From Porphyromonas asaccharolytica DSM 20707 (GTDB taxonomy: Bacteria; Bacteroidota; Bacteroidia; Bacteroidales; Porphyromonadaceae), in contig NC_015501.1 in the NCBI RefSeq assembly GCF_000212375.1, forward strand, positions 1,674,001 to 1,738,000: DNA of 64,000 nt. Direction: 5' to 3'. A model generated the notes under the pieces. That model worked only from the letters and a program-made list of their open reading frames with translations, was not told the DNA's origin and ran no database searches. The translations under genes and the position numbers were made by a program. Of this stretch, positions 53,264 through 61,535 are shown one piece after another; within the stretch, counting starts at the first letter, position 1, and every line of letters begins with the position of its first letter.

Positions 53264-55039
53264 TTATATAGTCCATTTGATAGATTCTTGATACTCTTGC
53301 CACATAGAGGCGTAGAGTCCATTAGTACGAGCCAGTAGCTCCGTGTGGGTGCCTTGCTCTACGATGCGTCCCTGCTGCATCACCACAATAAGATCCGCAT
53401 TGACCACCGAGGAGAGACGATGCGCTATCATCAGGACGGTCTTGTGCGCCATCAGACGATGCAGGCTCTCCTGGATCGCATGCTCACTCTCAGGGTCGGC
53501 AAAAGAGGTAGCCTCGTCCAGGAGCAGTATCGGCGCATCCTTGAGGAAAGCTCTCGCCAGAGCTATCCGCTGCTGCTCTCCCCCACTGAGGTAGACGCCC
53601 TTAGAGCCGATGACCGTGTCCAACCCTTGTGGCAGACTACGCACCAGATCTAGGCAGTGCGCTTTGTCGAGAGCCGCATAGATCTCTTCGTCCGTAGCTT
53701 TAGCAGATCCGTAGGCTACATTGTCACGGATGGACTTCTTAAAGAGCCTTTCATTCTGGAAGACGAAAGAGATGTGCCGTAGCACCTCCTCGACGGCAAC
53801 CTGACTTATATCTTCCCCCCCGATAGTAATCCGCCCTGTCTCCACATCCCAAAAGCGAGCCACGAGACGAGCCATCGTTGTCTTGCCACTACCGCTAGCT
53901 CCTACGAGAGCCACGCATGCACCTTCAGGGATTGTGAGCGTCACATCACTCACCGCCAGAGGAGCCTCTGGAGTATATCTAAAGGATACCCCCTCCAGCT
54001 GGATCGTATGACTAGAAAGCTTGAGAGGCGTACTGTCCTTTGCCCCCAAAGAGGCATCGCAGAGGGCATCCAGCCTATCCAAAGCCTGCACAGCCTCACG
54101 CTTGCCACTGACCACATACATGAGCCGCATCGTACACTCACCGATGAAGGGCGTCACGAGGATAAAGAAGACCAAGCTACTCACCACACCGACCATATCT
54201 TCGCCTCGGCTCAAGAGATAATAGGCAAAGGGTACCAAGATAAAGGCATAGCCAAAGGAAGCTACCGTGTAGATGCTAAACATACGCCGACAACTACGGG
54301 CATAGACCTTCGCCCACTTAGCATAGTCCAAGAGCGTCTGGTGAAAAGCATTGAAGGAGTAGATCGACTGCTGGAAAGCTTTCACCACAGGCATACCACG
54401 CACATACTCAACCGCCTCGCTGCTCATCCTTTGCTGGTGATTCATATAGGCACCCATACTCTCACGGTACGCTTTGTTGGTCATCATCGAGCCCATCGCT
54501 AGGAGCTGTATCAAGACTGGTATGAGACAGAGCAGAGCCATCCGCCACTCTAGGACAAACATCATCACGCAGAGCGTAGCAAAGCAGACCAGCGTCCCAA
54601 CGAGGTCTGGCAAGAGGTGAGCGCAGAAAGTGTGGGTCAGACCAACATTGTCGTCGATGACGTTCTTGAGCTTGCCTAGGTTCTGCTGATCGAAGAAGCC
54701 CAAGGGCATCTCCAGCATACGCCTCATAGCATCCCCTCGCAGAGTACGCTCTACCCTAAAGGCTGCCACATGCGTCAGCACCAACGCCACCGCATAGAGG
54801 AGTATATGGAGCAGTCCCGTCCCGACTGCCCACCAAGCCCATCGCGTGATGGTGCCTGAGTCCACAGAGCCTCCGAGCAGCTCCCGCAGGATAAGCCAAA
54901 TAAAGATGAATGGCACCAGTGCCACCACGTGCGCCACAGCAGAGCAGACCAGCCCTAGATAAGCGAGCGGTCGCTTGCTCCCCATGGAGCGTCCTAGGCG
55001 TCCCAATGCGCCTAGGGATTGATTGTTTGATTGTCTCAT
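53264..55039 (-). CDS. ABC exporter half-transporter, first subunit
   Basis: A 591-residue membrane-ATPase fusion with a six-helix domain (about 25-320; signature-like MPLGFFDQQNLGKLKNV) and an ATPase domain having Walker A GASGSGKTTMARLV, signature LSGGEQQRIALARAFL and Walker B ILLLDEATSFAD. It is the first gene of a two-gene operon behind a good promoter. Both subunits have intact ATPase motifs, so both sites may be active. The N-terminal start MRQSNNQSLGALG is the first ATG after the promoter. Function: export or siderophore/lipid-type transport, undetermined. Confidence 0.92.
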   Translation of the reverse strand: MRQSNNQSLGALGRLGRSMGSKRPLAYLGLVCSAVAHVVALVPFIFIWLILRELLGGSVDSGTITRWAWWAVGTGLLHILLYAVALVLTHVAAFRVERTLRGDAMRRMLEMPLGFFDQQNLGKLKNVIDDNVGLTHTFCAHLLPDLVGTLVCFATLCVMMFVLEWRMALLCLIPVLIQLLAMGSMMTNKAYRESMGAYMNHQQRMSSEAVEYVRGMPVVKAFQQSIYSFNAFHQTLLDYAKWAKVYARSCRRMFSIYTVASFGYAFILVPFAYYLLSRGEDMVGVVSSLVFFILVTPFIGECTMRLMYVVSGKREAVQALDRLDALCDASLGAKDSTPLKLSSHTIQLEGVSFRYTPEAPLAVSDVTLTIPEGACVALVGASGSGKTTMARLVARFWDVETGRITIGGEDISQVAVEEVLRHISFVFQNERLFKKSIRDNVAYGSAKATDEEIYAALDKAHCLDLVRSLPQGLDTVIGSKGVYLSGGEQQRIALARAFLKDAPILLLDEATSFADPESEHAIQESLHRLMAHKTVLMIAHRLSSVVNADLIVVMQQGRIVEQGTHTELLARTNGLYASMWQEYQESIKWTI

Positions 55040-55161
55040 ATTGATCTGTTGTTATATACGTTGTTATATACTTGGAGCCGTTTTACTGAAATAGCCCCTA
55101 TGTGCAAGAGCGTTTAGAGAGGAGGTGAAAAGCATCTCCCTATGGACACCCTTACACTGTG

Positions 55162-55192
55162 CAAAGGTAGAGCGTAATCGTTAGAACAGCAA
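55162..55192 (-). promoter_or_regulatory. Promoter of the ABC exporter operon
   Basis: On the minus strand TTG (55192-55190), 20 bases, TACCTTTG (55169-55162). Matches the Bacteroidota consensus; leader of about 115 bases. Confidence 0.7.
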
Positions 55193-55331
55193 TACCAAAT
55201 AGTCGGTAATCTATTGTATATCAAAGCAATGTGAACGTTCAGCATCCATCGTTCGAGGCCTATCATGCCTCCTCCCTTCGATTAGTTAAATTCTGAATAC
55301 TATAAGTAGAGAGATGCGCCCAGATACTGAT

Positions 55332-55484
55332 TTCTCACGAGGAAATTGAAATTCTTCAGGGAGCAATCGGCAAATTCCTCCGAAGTTTCATTTCATTCTT
55401 CCGAAGTTTTATTTGACTCTTCCGATCTATTTCGGCTTTTCTCGGTAGAGATTTGAGATTTCCTAGTGAGTTATTTGGCAAATA
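55332..55484. repeat. 22-bp repeat array D (degenerate copy)
   Basis: Two clear units with CCTCCGAAG (55377-55385) and CTTCCGAAG (55398-55406), 21 bp apart, flanked by weaker units in the same register (TTCTCACGAGG, CTTCAGGGAG, TTCCGATC, TTCTCGGTAGAG, TTCCTAGTGAG). ACGT cores have been lost. It lies between the ABC operon and gdhA. Confidence 0.65.
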
Positions 55485-55603
55485 GTTCGTATGACCCCAA
55501 AGTTGTCGGCACAAGATGTCAGCTCCAGACGGCTTCTTTCCTGCACCCCAAGTAGGAATGGAGGGACTTGACTCAGCTTTTTAGACTTTGGTATGCTGAG
55601 GGC

Positions 55604-55634
55604 TTGCTTCATTGGGAAATTAGGCGTAACTTTG
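55604..55634 (+). promoter_or_regulatory. Promoter of gdhA
   Basis: TTG (55604-55606), 20 bases, TAACTTTG (55627-55634), 36 bases before the ATG. Confidence 0.75.
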
Positions 55635-55669
55635 TGGTACATATCTGATAATCCTAATCATTAATTCAA

Positions 55670-57007
55670 ATGAAGACAAGTGAGATCATTGCCCAGCTAG
55701 AGGCAAAGCATCCAGGCGAGCCGGAGTTCATCCAGGCTGTCCGTGAGGTCCTCCTTTCTATCGAGGACATTTACAACCAGCATCCAGAGTTTGAGAAGAA
55801 CAAGATCGTCGAGCGTCTCGTCGAGCCCGACCGTATCTTCACCTTCCGTATCCCCTGGGTAGACGACAAGGGTGAGGTACAGATCAACCTCGGTTACCGC
55901 GTACAGTTCAACAACGCCATTGGCCCGTACAAGGGTGGTACACGTTTTCACCACACGGTGAACCTCTCTACCCTCAAGTTCCTCGGCTTCGAGCAGACCT
56001 TCAAGAACGCCCTCTCTACGCTACCTATGGGTGGTGGCAAGGGTGGCTCTGACTTCTCTCCAAAGGGAAAGAGCGAGCGCGAGATCATGCGCTTCTGCCA
56101 GGCTTATGTCACAGAGCTCTACAAGTACATTGGGCCGGACATGGATATCCCTGCAGGCGATGTAGGTGTCGGTGGTCGTGAGGTAGGCTTTATGTATGGT
56201 ATGTACAAGAAGCTCACCCGTGAGTGCACTGGTACTTTCACAGGCAAGGGTCATGAGTTTGGTGGATCACGCCTCCGTCCAGAGTCTACTGGCTACGGTG
56301 CTATCTACATGGTCAATGATATCTGCAAGCAGCACAACATCGACTTCAAGGGCAAGACAGTTGCTATCTCAGGCTTCGGTAACGTCGCTTGGGGTGCTAC
56401 TATGAAGGCTACTGAGCTAGGTGCTAAGGTTGTCTGCATCTCTGGTCCTGATGGTTACATCTACGATGAGAACGGTGTCAGCACACAGGAGAAGTTTGAC
56501 TATATGTGCGAGCTCCGTAATAGTGGCAACGACGTCGTAGAGCCATACGCTAAGAAGTTTGGCGCACAGTTCTTCGCAGGCAAGAAGCCCTGGGAGCACA
56601 AGGTAGACATCGCTCTCCCCTGCGCTATCCAGAATGAGCTCAACGGTGACGATGCTAAGAAGCTCGTCGAGAACGGTGTAACGATCGTTGCTGAGGTTTC
56701 TAACATGGGTTGTACAGCAGAGGCTGCTGAGTACTTCGTTGAGAAGCGCATCATCTTCGCTCCTGGTAAGGCTGTCAACTGCGGTGGTGTCTCCTGCTCT
56801 TGCCTAGAGATGTCGCAGAACGCTGCTCACATCTACTGGTCTGAGGCTGAGGTAGACGAGCGTCTACACCAGATCATGAAGGACATCCACACTCAGTGCG
56901 TAGAGTACGGTAAGGAGCCAGACGGCTACATCAACTACGTCAAGGGTGCTAACATTGCCGGCTTCATGAAGGTCGCTAAGGCAATGGTTGGTCAGGGCGT
57001 CTGCTAA
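55670..57007 (+). CDS. gdhA: Glutamate dehydrogenase (hexameric, NAD(P)-dependent)
   Basis: Glutamate dehydrogenase links glutamate and 2-oxoglutarate; in Porphyromonas it is an abundant catabolic enzyme. The 445 residues show the substrate site NAIGPYKGGTRFHHTVN and LPMGGGKGGSDFSPKGKS with the catalytic lysine, PAGDVGVGGREVGFMYG, and the NAD-binding loop ISGFGNVAWG. The size fits the small hexameric class. Codon use is strongly biased as in serC, consistent with high expression. It is a single-gene unit with its own promoter and a downstream hairpin. Confidence 0.97.
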   Translation: MKTSEIIAQLEAKHPGEPEFIQAVREVLLSIEDIYNQHPEFEKNKIVERLVEPDRIFTFRIPWVDDKGEVQINLGYRVQFNNAIGPYKGGTRFHHTVNLSTLKFLGFEQTFKNALSTLPMGGGKGGSDFSPKGKSEREIMRFCQAYVTELYKYIGPDMDIPAGDVGVGGREVGFMYGMYKKLTRECTGTFTGKGHEFGGSRLRPESTGYGAIYMVNDICKQHNIDFKGKTVAISGFGNVAWGATMKATELGAKVVCISGPDGYIYDENGVSTQEKFDYMCELRNSGNDVVEPYAKKFGAQFFAGKKPWEHKVDIALPCAIQNELNGDDAKKLVENGVTIVAEVSNMGCTAEAAEYFVEKRIIFAPGKAVNCGGVSCSCLEMSQNAAHIYWSEAEVDERLHQIMKDIHTQCVEYGKEPDGYINYVKGANIAGFMKVAKAMVGQGVC

Positions 57008-57024
57008 AACAGATATACAGCACA

Positions 57025-57062
57025 ATAGCCTAGCTACACACGTATGCGTGTCAGCTAGGCTA
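57025..57062 (+). terminator. Hairpin directly after gdhA
   Basis: ATAGCCTAGCT (57025-57035, with one preceding base) pairs with AGCTAGGCTAT (57053-57063) and the inner ACAC/GTGT extends it. The downstream bases are only mildly T-rich, so this may act with the next hairpin. Confidence 0.55.
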
Positions 57063-57094
57063 TAGCTTATACCTTATTTGTTTGCCTTTTCATT

Positions 57095-57137
57095 AGAGAG
57101 GGTCGCTATTCACTCAGTGTGAGTAGCGACCCTCTCT
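57095..57137. terminator. Bidirectional hairpin between gdhA and ung
   Basis: AGAGAGGGTCGCTA (57095-57108) pairs perfectly with TAGCGACCCTCTCT (57124-57137). It sits between convergent genes and could stop transcription from both sides, though T-runs are short. Confidence 0.65.
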
Positions 57138-57165
57138 CTATCTATCTCTTATGTCTACACCCTTA

Positions 57166-57831
57166 TCACCAGCGGATCGGCTCGTAGCCGTATCGCTGTA
57201 GGTAAGCATTGGCCTTGGAAAAGTGCCGACAGCCGAAGAAGCCCCGATGAGCCGACAGCGGACTAGGATGAGGCGCCTCGAGGATGAGGTGCTTCTGGCG
57301 GTCTATCAGCGCCCGCTTACAGCGTGCATAGTTGCCCCACAGCATGAAGACGAGATGCTCCCTCTGACTACTCAGGAGCGAGATGACCTGATCGGTGAAG
57401 GTCTCCCACCCGCGTCCCTGATGCGAGCCTGCTTCGTGTGCTACGACCGTGAGCGTAGCGTTCAGCAAGAGGACACCCTGACTGCACCATGGCGTCAGAT
57501 GCCCCCCGACGATCTGCGAGGGATGCCCTAGGTCAGAGGCGATCTCAGTCAATATGTTGCGCAGACTGGGTGGCACCTCGACACCCTCTGGCACGGAGAA
57601 GGCTAGCCCCTCGGCTTGCCCCACGCCGTGGTAAGGATCCTGCCCGAGGATGACGACCCGCACATCTTCGAAGGGACAAAGATCAAAGGCTCGAAAGATC
57701 TGTCCCCCAGGGGGGTAGATCCTCTTCGTCTGATACTCCGAGCGCACAAAAGAGGTCAGCGTCTCAAAGTAAAACTTCTCGAACTCTTCCTCTAGCACTC
57801 GATGCCAGCTAGGCTCTATGCGTACATTCAT
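57166..57831 (-). CDS. ung: Uracil-DNA glycosylase
   Basis: Ung removes uracil from DNA in base-excision repair. The 221-residue product has the catalytic motif GQDPYHG at 63-69 (Asp65) and the C-terminal HPSPLSAHRGFFGCRHF with the essential histidine. Family 1, normal length. It lies downstream of the CoA-transferase gene with a 107-base gap, so it may have its own promoter; none was clear. Confidence 0.97.
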   Translation of the reverse strand: MNVRIEPSWHRVLEEEFEKFYFETLTSFVRSEYQTKRIYPPGGQIFRAFDLCPFEDVRVVILGQDPYHGVGQAEGLAFSVPEGVEVPPSLRNILTEIASDLGHPSQIVGGHLTPWCSQGVLLLNATLTVVAHEAGSHQGRGWETFTDQVISLLSSQREHLVFMLWGNYARCKRALIDRQKHLILEAPHPSPLSAHRGFFGCRHFSKANAYLQRYGYEPIRW

Positions 57832-57938
57832 ACGAATGGCTCAATAGTTTTATCAAAAAGCTAAGCGAGCCTCCTCTGAGCAACGATACTGGTGTCGCTA
57901 CTAGAGAAGACTCGCATATAATGGTCAGTAAGTTATGA

Positions 57939-59249
57939 CTACTTGCCCCAGCGCTTGATGACAGCCTCTTGTAGCATCTCCCTAAACTTAGGATGTGCGA
58001 TGCCAATGAGAGCCTCAGCGCGCTCACGAGCCGTCTTGCCACGCAGACGTGCTACACCGTACTCCGTGATGACATAGTCCACATCGTTGCGACCAGTAGT
58101 CACTGCTGCGCCCTCTGCTAGGATAGGCACGATACGGCTGATCTCGCCGCCCTTGGCAGTAGAAGCGAAGGCGAGGATACTACGCCCGCCCTTGGAGCGT
58201 CTTGCACCACGCATGAAGTCCACCTGACCACCAGAGCCACTCAGCATATTGTAGCCGATGCTCTCAGCATTGACCTGACCGAGCAGGTCAATCTCTAGGC
58301 AAGAATTGATCGAGACCATGTTGTCGATGCTAGCCACGACAAAGGGATCATTGGTATAGCTCACAGGATACATCTCAACCTCCTCATTGTGGTCGAAGAA
58401 GTCGTACAGTTCCTTCGTACCCATCGCAAAGGCCGTAACCACCTTGTTGGGGTTGCGCGTCTTACGCTTGCCCGTGATGACACCCTCACGCATCAGCTTC
58501 ATGACACCATCGGTGATCATCTCAGAGTGGATACCTAGATCCTTGCGATCCTTAAGATTGCTCAGGACTGCATCTGGGATAGCACCAATGCCTAGCTGTA
58601 GCGTGTCGCCATCCTTGATCATCGAAGCGCAGATCTCACCGATCTTGCGCTCGATCTCACCAGGCACAGCGGGAGGTACCTCGGGTACAGCCGTGCTCAC
58701 CTCAATGATATGATCCAGCTTCGTCACATGGATCAGGTTGTCGCCACCGATGAAGGGGAGCTGATCATTGACCTCAGCGATCACGATCCGAGCAGCCTCC
58801 ACAGCAGGCTTGGTGTAGTCACACGAGAGACTGAAGGAGCAGTAGCCCTCTTCGTTAGGTGGAGTCACCTGCACGATAGCTACATCCACAGGATAGAAGC
58901 CATCCGTAAAAAGCCCTGGCACCTCATGGAAGTGACAAGGGAAGAAGTCCACCAACCCAGCACGGCATGCCTTGCGAGCATTGGCCTCGAGGAAGTTGAC
59001 CTTAAGATTGAAGTGCTGTGCTATCTCCGGCGTGAACTGGTACCCAGCACCATAATACAGGACGTGAAAGATATTACCTGTGGGTAGCTCAGCGACATGC
59101 TCCATCATACACTTTAGGATTGTGTCTGGAGCAGCAGCTGCATGACCTACGACAATGTTACACCCCTCTGTGAGCTCCTTCTTGAGTGCCACTAGGGGGG
59201 TGGTCAGATGAGATTGATAATAGGACCTCCAGTCCTGATTCTTTTGCAT
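57939..59249 (-). CDS. 4-hydroxybutyrate/acetyl-CoA type CoA-transferase
   Basis: A 436-residue CoA-transferase of the Cat1/AbfT family. It opens with NIVVGHAAAAPDTI, and the thioester-forming glutamate is expected in GIHSEMITDG near residue 240; GYNMLSGSGGQVDFMRGA and ITEYGVARLRGKT are further family marks. In Porphyromonas such enzymes activate 4-hydroxybutyrate in the succinate-to-butyrate route, and the alcohol dehydrogenase gene next to it fits that use; acetate or butyrate transfer is the alternative. A TATCTTTG -7 box lies 122 bases upstream, after the alcohol dehydrogenase gene. Confidence 0.88.
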   Translation of the reverse strand: MQKNQDWRSYYQSHLTTPLVALKKELTEGCNIVVGHAAAAPDTILKCMMEHVAELPTGNIFHVLYYGAGYQFTPEIAQHFNLKVNFLEANARKACRAGLVDFFPCHFHEVPGLFTDGFYPVDVAIVQVTPPNEEGYCSFSLSCDYTKPAVEAARIVIAEVNDQLPFIGGDNLIHVTKLDHIIEVSTAVPEVPPAVPGEIERKIGEICASMIKDGDTLQLGIGAIPDAVLSNLKDRKDLGIHSEMITDGVMKLMREGVITGKRKTRNPNKVVTAFAMGTKELYDFFDHNEEVEMYPVSYTNDPFVVASIDNMVSINSCLEIDLLGQVNAESIGYNMLSGSGGQVDFMRGARRSKGGRSILAFASTAKGGEISRIVPILAEGAAVTTGRNDVDYVITEYGVARLRGKTARERAEALIGIAHPKFREMLQEAVIKRWGK

Positions 59250-59370
59250 AGTGTGTCTAGCTTATCTATTGTTTGAAATGATGTCTATACTTAGCCCTCA
59301 GAGGCACTTCCCCGCCCGTGCTGACTTTAGCATCAGCCCGAGCGAGGAGCGCATCAAGCTTTATCGGATA

Positions 59371-59378
59371 CAAAGATA
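59371..59378 (-). promoter_or_regulatory. Putative -7 box for the CoA-transferase gene
   Basis: TATCTTTG on the minus strand in the gap between the alcohol dehydrogenase and CoA-transferase genes. No TTG at 19-20 bases was found. Confidence 0.45.
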
Positions 59379-59398
59379 CACATTATTACGGGAGCGAC

Positions 59399-60562
59399 TT
59401 ATTCGTAAGCCAGCTCCAGTATCTGTCGTACGATCTCAGGCGTCATATTCTGATGCTCTCCGAGCACGGTGCCACGCTCTGTAAAGCGGCGAACCACTTC
59501 GTCGATCACCTCATGAGGCACCTCCGCATCGCGTAGTGTGACCGAGAGCCCAAGCTTGGCAAAGAATTGCTTCGTCGCCTCGATAGCTGCCGTGATAGCG
59601 TGTTCTTCGCCCTGGCATGCCTGAGGGGTCAAGCCCCATATACGAGTAGCGTACTGCAGGAGCTTGTCCTGCTTACCTAGATGGCGCATCACCTGCAGTG
59701 TGGCGGGCAGGATGATAGCGAGCGTATGTCCGTGCGTCAGTCCCGTCAGAGCAGTCACCTCGTGACCTATATAGTGCGTACTCCAGTCTTGGTCCACACC
59801 CCACGAGAGATAGCCGTTGAGGCCGACAGTAGCGCAGAGCATGAACTCGCCCATCAGGTCGACATCCTTATGGTTGAGCGTCAGCCCTGGAGCGATCTCA
59901 ATAAGCGTGTGTAGCACACCCTCGGCCATACGATCCATCAGGAGCGGACTGCGCATCGTCGTCATGTACTGCTCCATAACATGAACGAAGGTATCTGCTA
60001 TACCACATGCTACTTGGTAAGGAGGTAGTGATGTCGGTACACGAGGGTCGAGGATAGAAAATTGTGGATGCTTGCTTGAGAACGAGTACTTCTCCTGAGT
60101 CTCACGACAAGAGATGACACCACCGCTATTCATCTCCGATCCCGTAGCGGGGATCGTGAGCACGACACCAAGAGGTAGATACTCGCCTCTATGCTTGCCA
60201 GCACGGACTATATCCCAGGGGTCTTGGTCACTGCACATCGCAGCGATGATTAGTTTGCTCGCATCTATGACAGAGCCGCCACCCACAGCTAGGACAAAGT
60301 CGCACTGCTCCTGACGCCCCAGCTGGACAGCTTTACGGATCGTCTCGACCGTAGGATTGGACTCGATGCCCCAAAACTCGGTCACCGAGCGCCCCTCTAG
60401 TGCTTGGCACACGGCATCGTAGACGCCATTGCGCCGTATGCTACCACCGCCCATCACAAGGAGGATGCGGTAGTGTGGATCAATGAGCCGAGGAAGCTCG
60501 GCAATGCGTCCCTCGCCGAAGACAAGCTTCGTGGGATTGTAGTATGTAAAGGGTTGTATCAT
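59399..60562 (-). CDS. Iron-containing alcohol dehydrogenase (YqhD/butanol dehydrogenase-like)
   Basis: A 387-residue family III alcohol dehydrogenase reducing aldehydes with NAD(P)H. It starts FTYYNPTKLVFGEGRI, has the cofactor motif AVGGGSVIDASKLI near residue 92, and metal-binding histidines in FVHVMEQYM and GLTHGHTLAIILPA (with an upstream Asp). The sequence is nearest to the YqhD/BdhA branch. Its neighbour is a CoA-transferase, so an aldehyde step such as succinate semialdehyde to 4-hydroxybutyrate is plausible, but the branch is also used for general aldehyde detoxification. It lies downstream of ppx and has its own -7 box. Confidence 0.88.
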   Translation of the reverse strand: MIQPFTYYNPTKLVFGEGRIAELPRLIDPHYRILLVMGGGSIRRNGVYDAVCQALEGRSVTEFWGIESNPTVETIRKAVQLGRQEQCDFVLAVGGGSVIDASKLIIAAMCSDQDPWDIVRAGKHRGEYLPLGVVLTIPATGSEMNSGGVISCRETQEKYSFSSKHPQFSILDPRVPTSLPPYQVACGIADTFVHVMEQYMTTMRSPLLMDRMAEGVLHTLIEIAPGLTLNHKDVDLMGEFMLCATVGLNGYLSWGVDQDWSTHYIGHEVTALTGLTHGHTLAIILPATLQVMRHLGKQDKLLQYATRIWGLTPQACQGEEHAITAAIEATKQFFAKLGLSVTLRDAEVPHEVIDEVVRRFTERGTVLGEHQNMTPEIVRQILELAYE

Positions 60563-60619
60563 GCTTCTTGGTAGATTAAAGTGTCAATTAAAAGATAGGC
60601 TTCGTAGCCTTGCCAAGAG

Positions 60620-60627
60620 CAAAGATA
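60620..60627 (-). promoter_or_regulatory. Putative -7 box for the alcohol dehydrogenase gene
   Basis: TATCTTTG on the minus strand, just downstream of the ppx stop and 57 bases before the alcohol dehydrogenase start. No clear -33 box. Confidence 0.45.
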
Positions 60628-60632
60628 CGAGT

Positions 60633-61535
60633 TTAGTCCATTATCTTCAGGTAAAGCTGATCGATAATGCCGTCCGCCACGCCAATCGTTGGCACGATCA
60701 CCTGGTCCGCATGTAGTGCAGTGACTACTCTGGTGAAAAGCTCTCCCGCTGGGACGATCACATCGGAGCGATCAGGCTTTAGATTAAAGCGGGTCATACG
60801 CTGCTCATCTGTCAGCGCCGCAAGCGTCTCGTAGATCTCTTGCAGTGCCTCGGCAGAGATGAAGCGTGTATCAGGCATGGAGGGGTCTTTCGTGCCGTTG
60901 ATCCGAGCAAGACGATTGATGTTGCCCCCCGTGCCGACGATGGTCGCAGATCCATACTGACTGTATAGATCCGAGAGATACTGGTCGAAAGCCTGAAAGG
61001 TCGCTTCTCGCACTACCCCACTCAGCATACGCACCGTGCCGATGTCAAAGGAGCGTGTGGCGACAGGCTCTCCTCCCACATAGAGGTTTAACTCGGTGCT
61101 ACCTCCGCCCACATCCATAAAGAGGTAGTTACGATCTGTCGTGATGATGCGATGTATCTTACTTTGCGCCACGAGAGCAGCCTCCTCCTCACCAGAGATC
61201 ACCTCTATCTCTATACCGGTCTTGCGCAGCACTTTGTCCACAATCTCATTAGCATTGCTCGCCTCTCGCATCGCTGAGGTTGCGCAGGCTCGGTAGTGAG
61301 CTACGTCGTAGATCTTCATCAGATGCTTGTAGACCTTCATGAGAGAGAGTATATCACGCTGCTTCCGCTTAGATATCTGCCCAGAGATAAAGGCATCTTC
61401 GCCCAGTCGAAGTGGTACACGCAGGAGCTGTATCTTGCTGAGCGGTTGCTCGGAGAGGTCACTATTGACGCACTTGATAAGGAGCCGCACTGCATTCGAG
61501 CCAATGTCAATGGCGGCGAGGTTGAGCTTTCTCAT
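60633..61535 (-). CDS. ppx: Exopolyphosphatase (Ppx/GppA family)
   Basis: Ppx shortens polyphosphate or removes the phosphate of pppGpp. The 300-residue product has the sugar-kinase/actin fold: phosphate-1 loop AAIDIGSNAVRLLI at about 7-20 and the FMDVGGGSTELN loop near residue 138. The short length means only the two ATPase-like domains are present, as in many bacterial Ppx proteins. It starts inside the ppk1 stop (4-base overlap), so synthesis and breakdown of polyphosphate are translated together. Confidence 0.93.
   Translation of the reverse strand: MRKLNLAAIDIGSNAVRLLIKCVNSDLSEQPLSKIQLLRVPLRLGEDAFISGQISKRKQRDILSLMKVYKHLMKIYDVAHYRACATSAMREASNANEIVDKVLRKTGIEIEVISGEEEAALVAQSKIHRIITTDRNYLFMDVGGGSTELNLYVGGEPVATRSFDIGTVRMLSGVVREATFQAFDQYLSDLYSQYGSATIVGTGGNINRLARINGTKDPSMPDTRFISAEALQEIYETLAALTDEQRMTRFNLKPDRSDVIVPAGELFTRVVTALHADQVIVPTIGVADGIIDQLYLKIMD

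Noticed and set aside
55240-55290. tRNA-like GTTCGAGGCC segment
   Set aside because: No acceptor stem, anticodon arm or CCA-adjacent pairing could be found around it.
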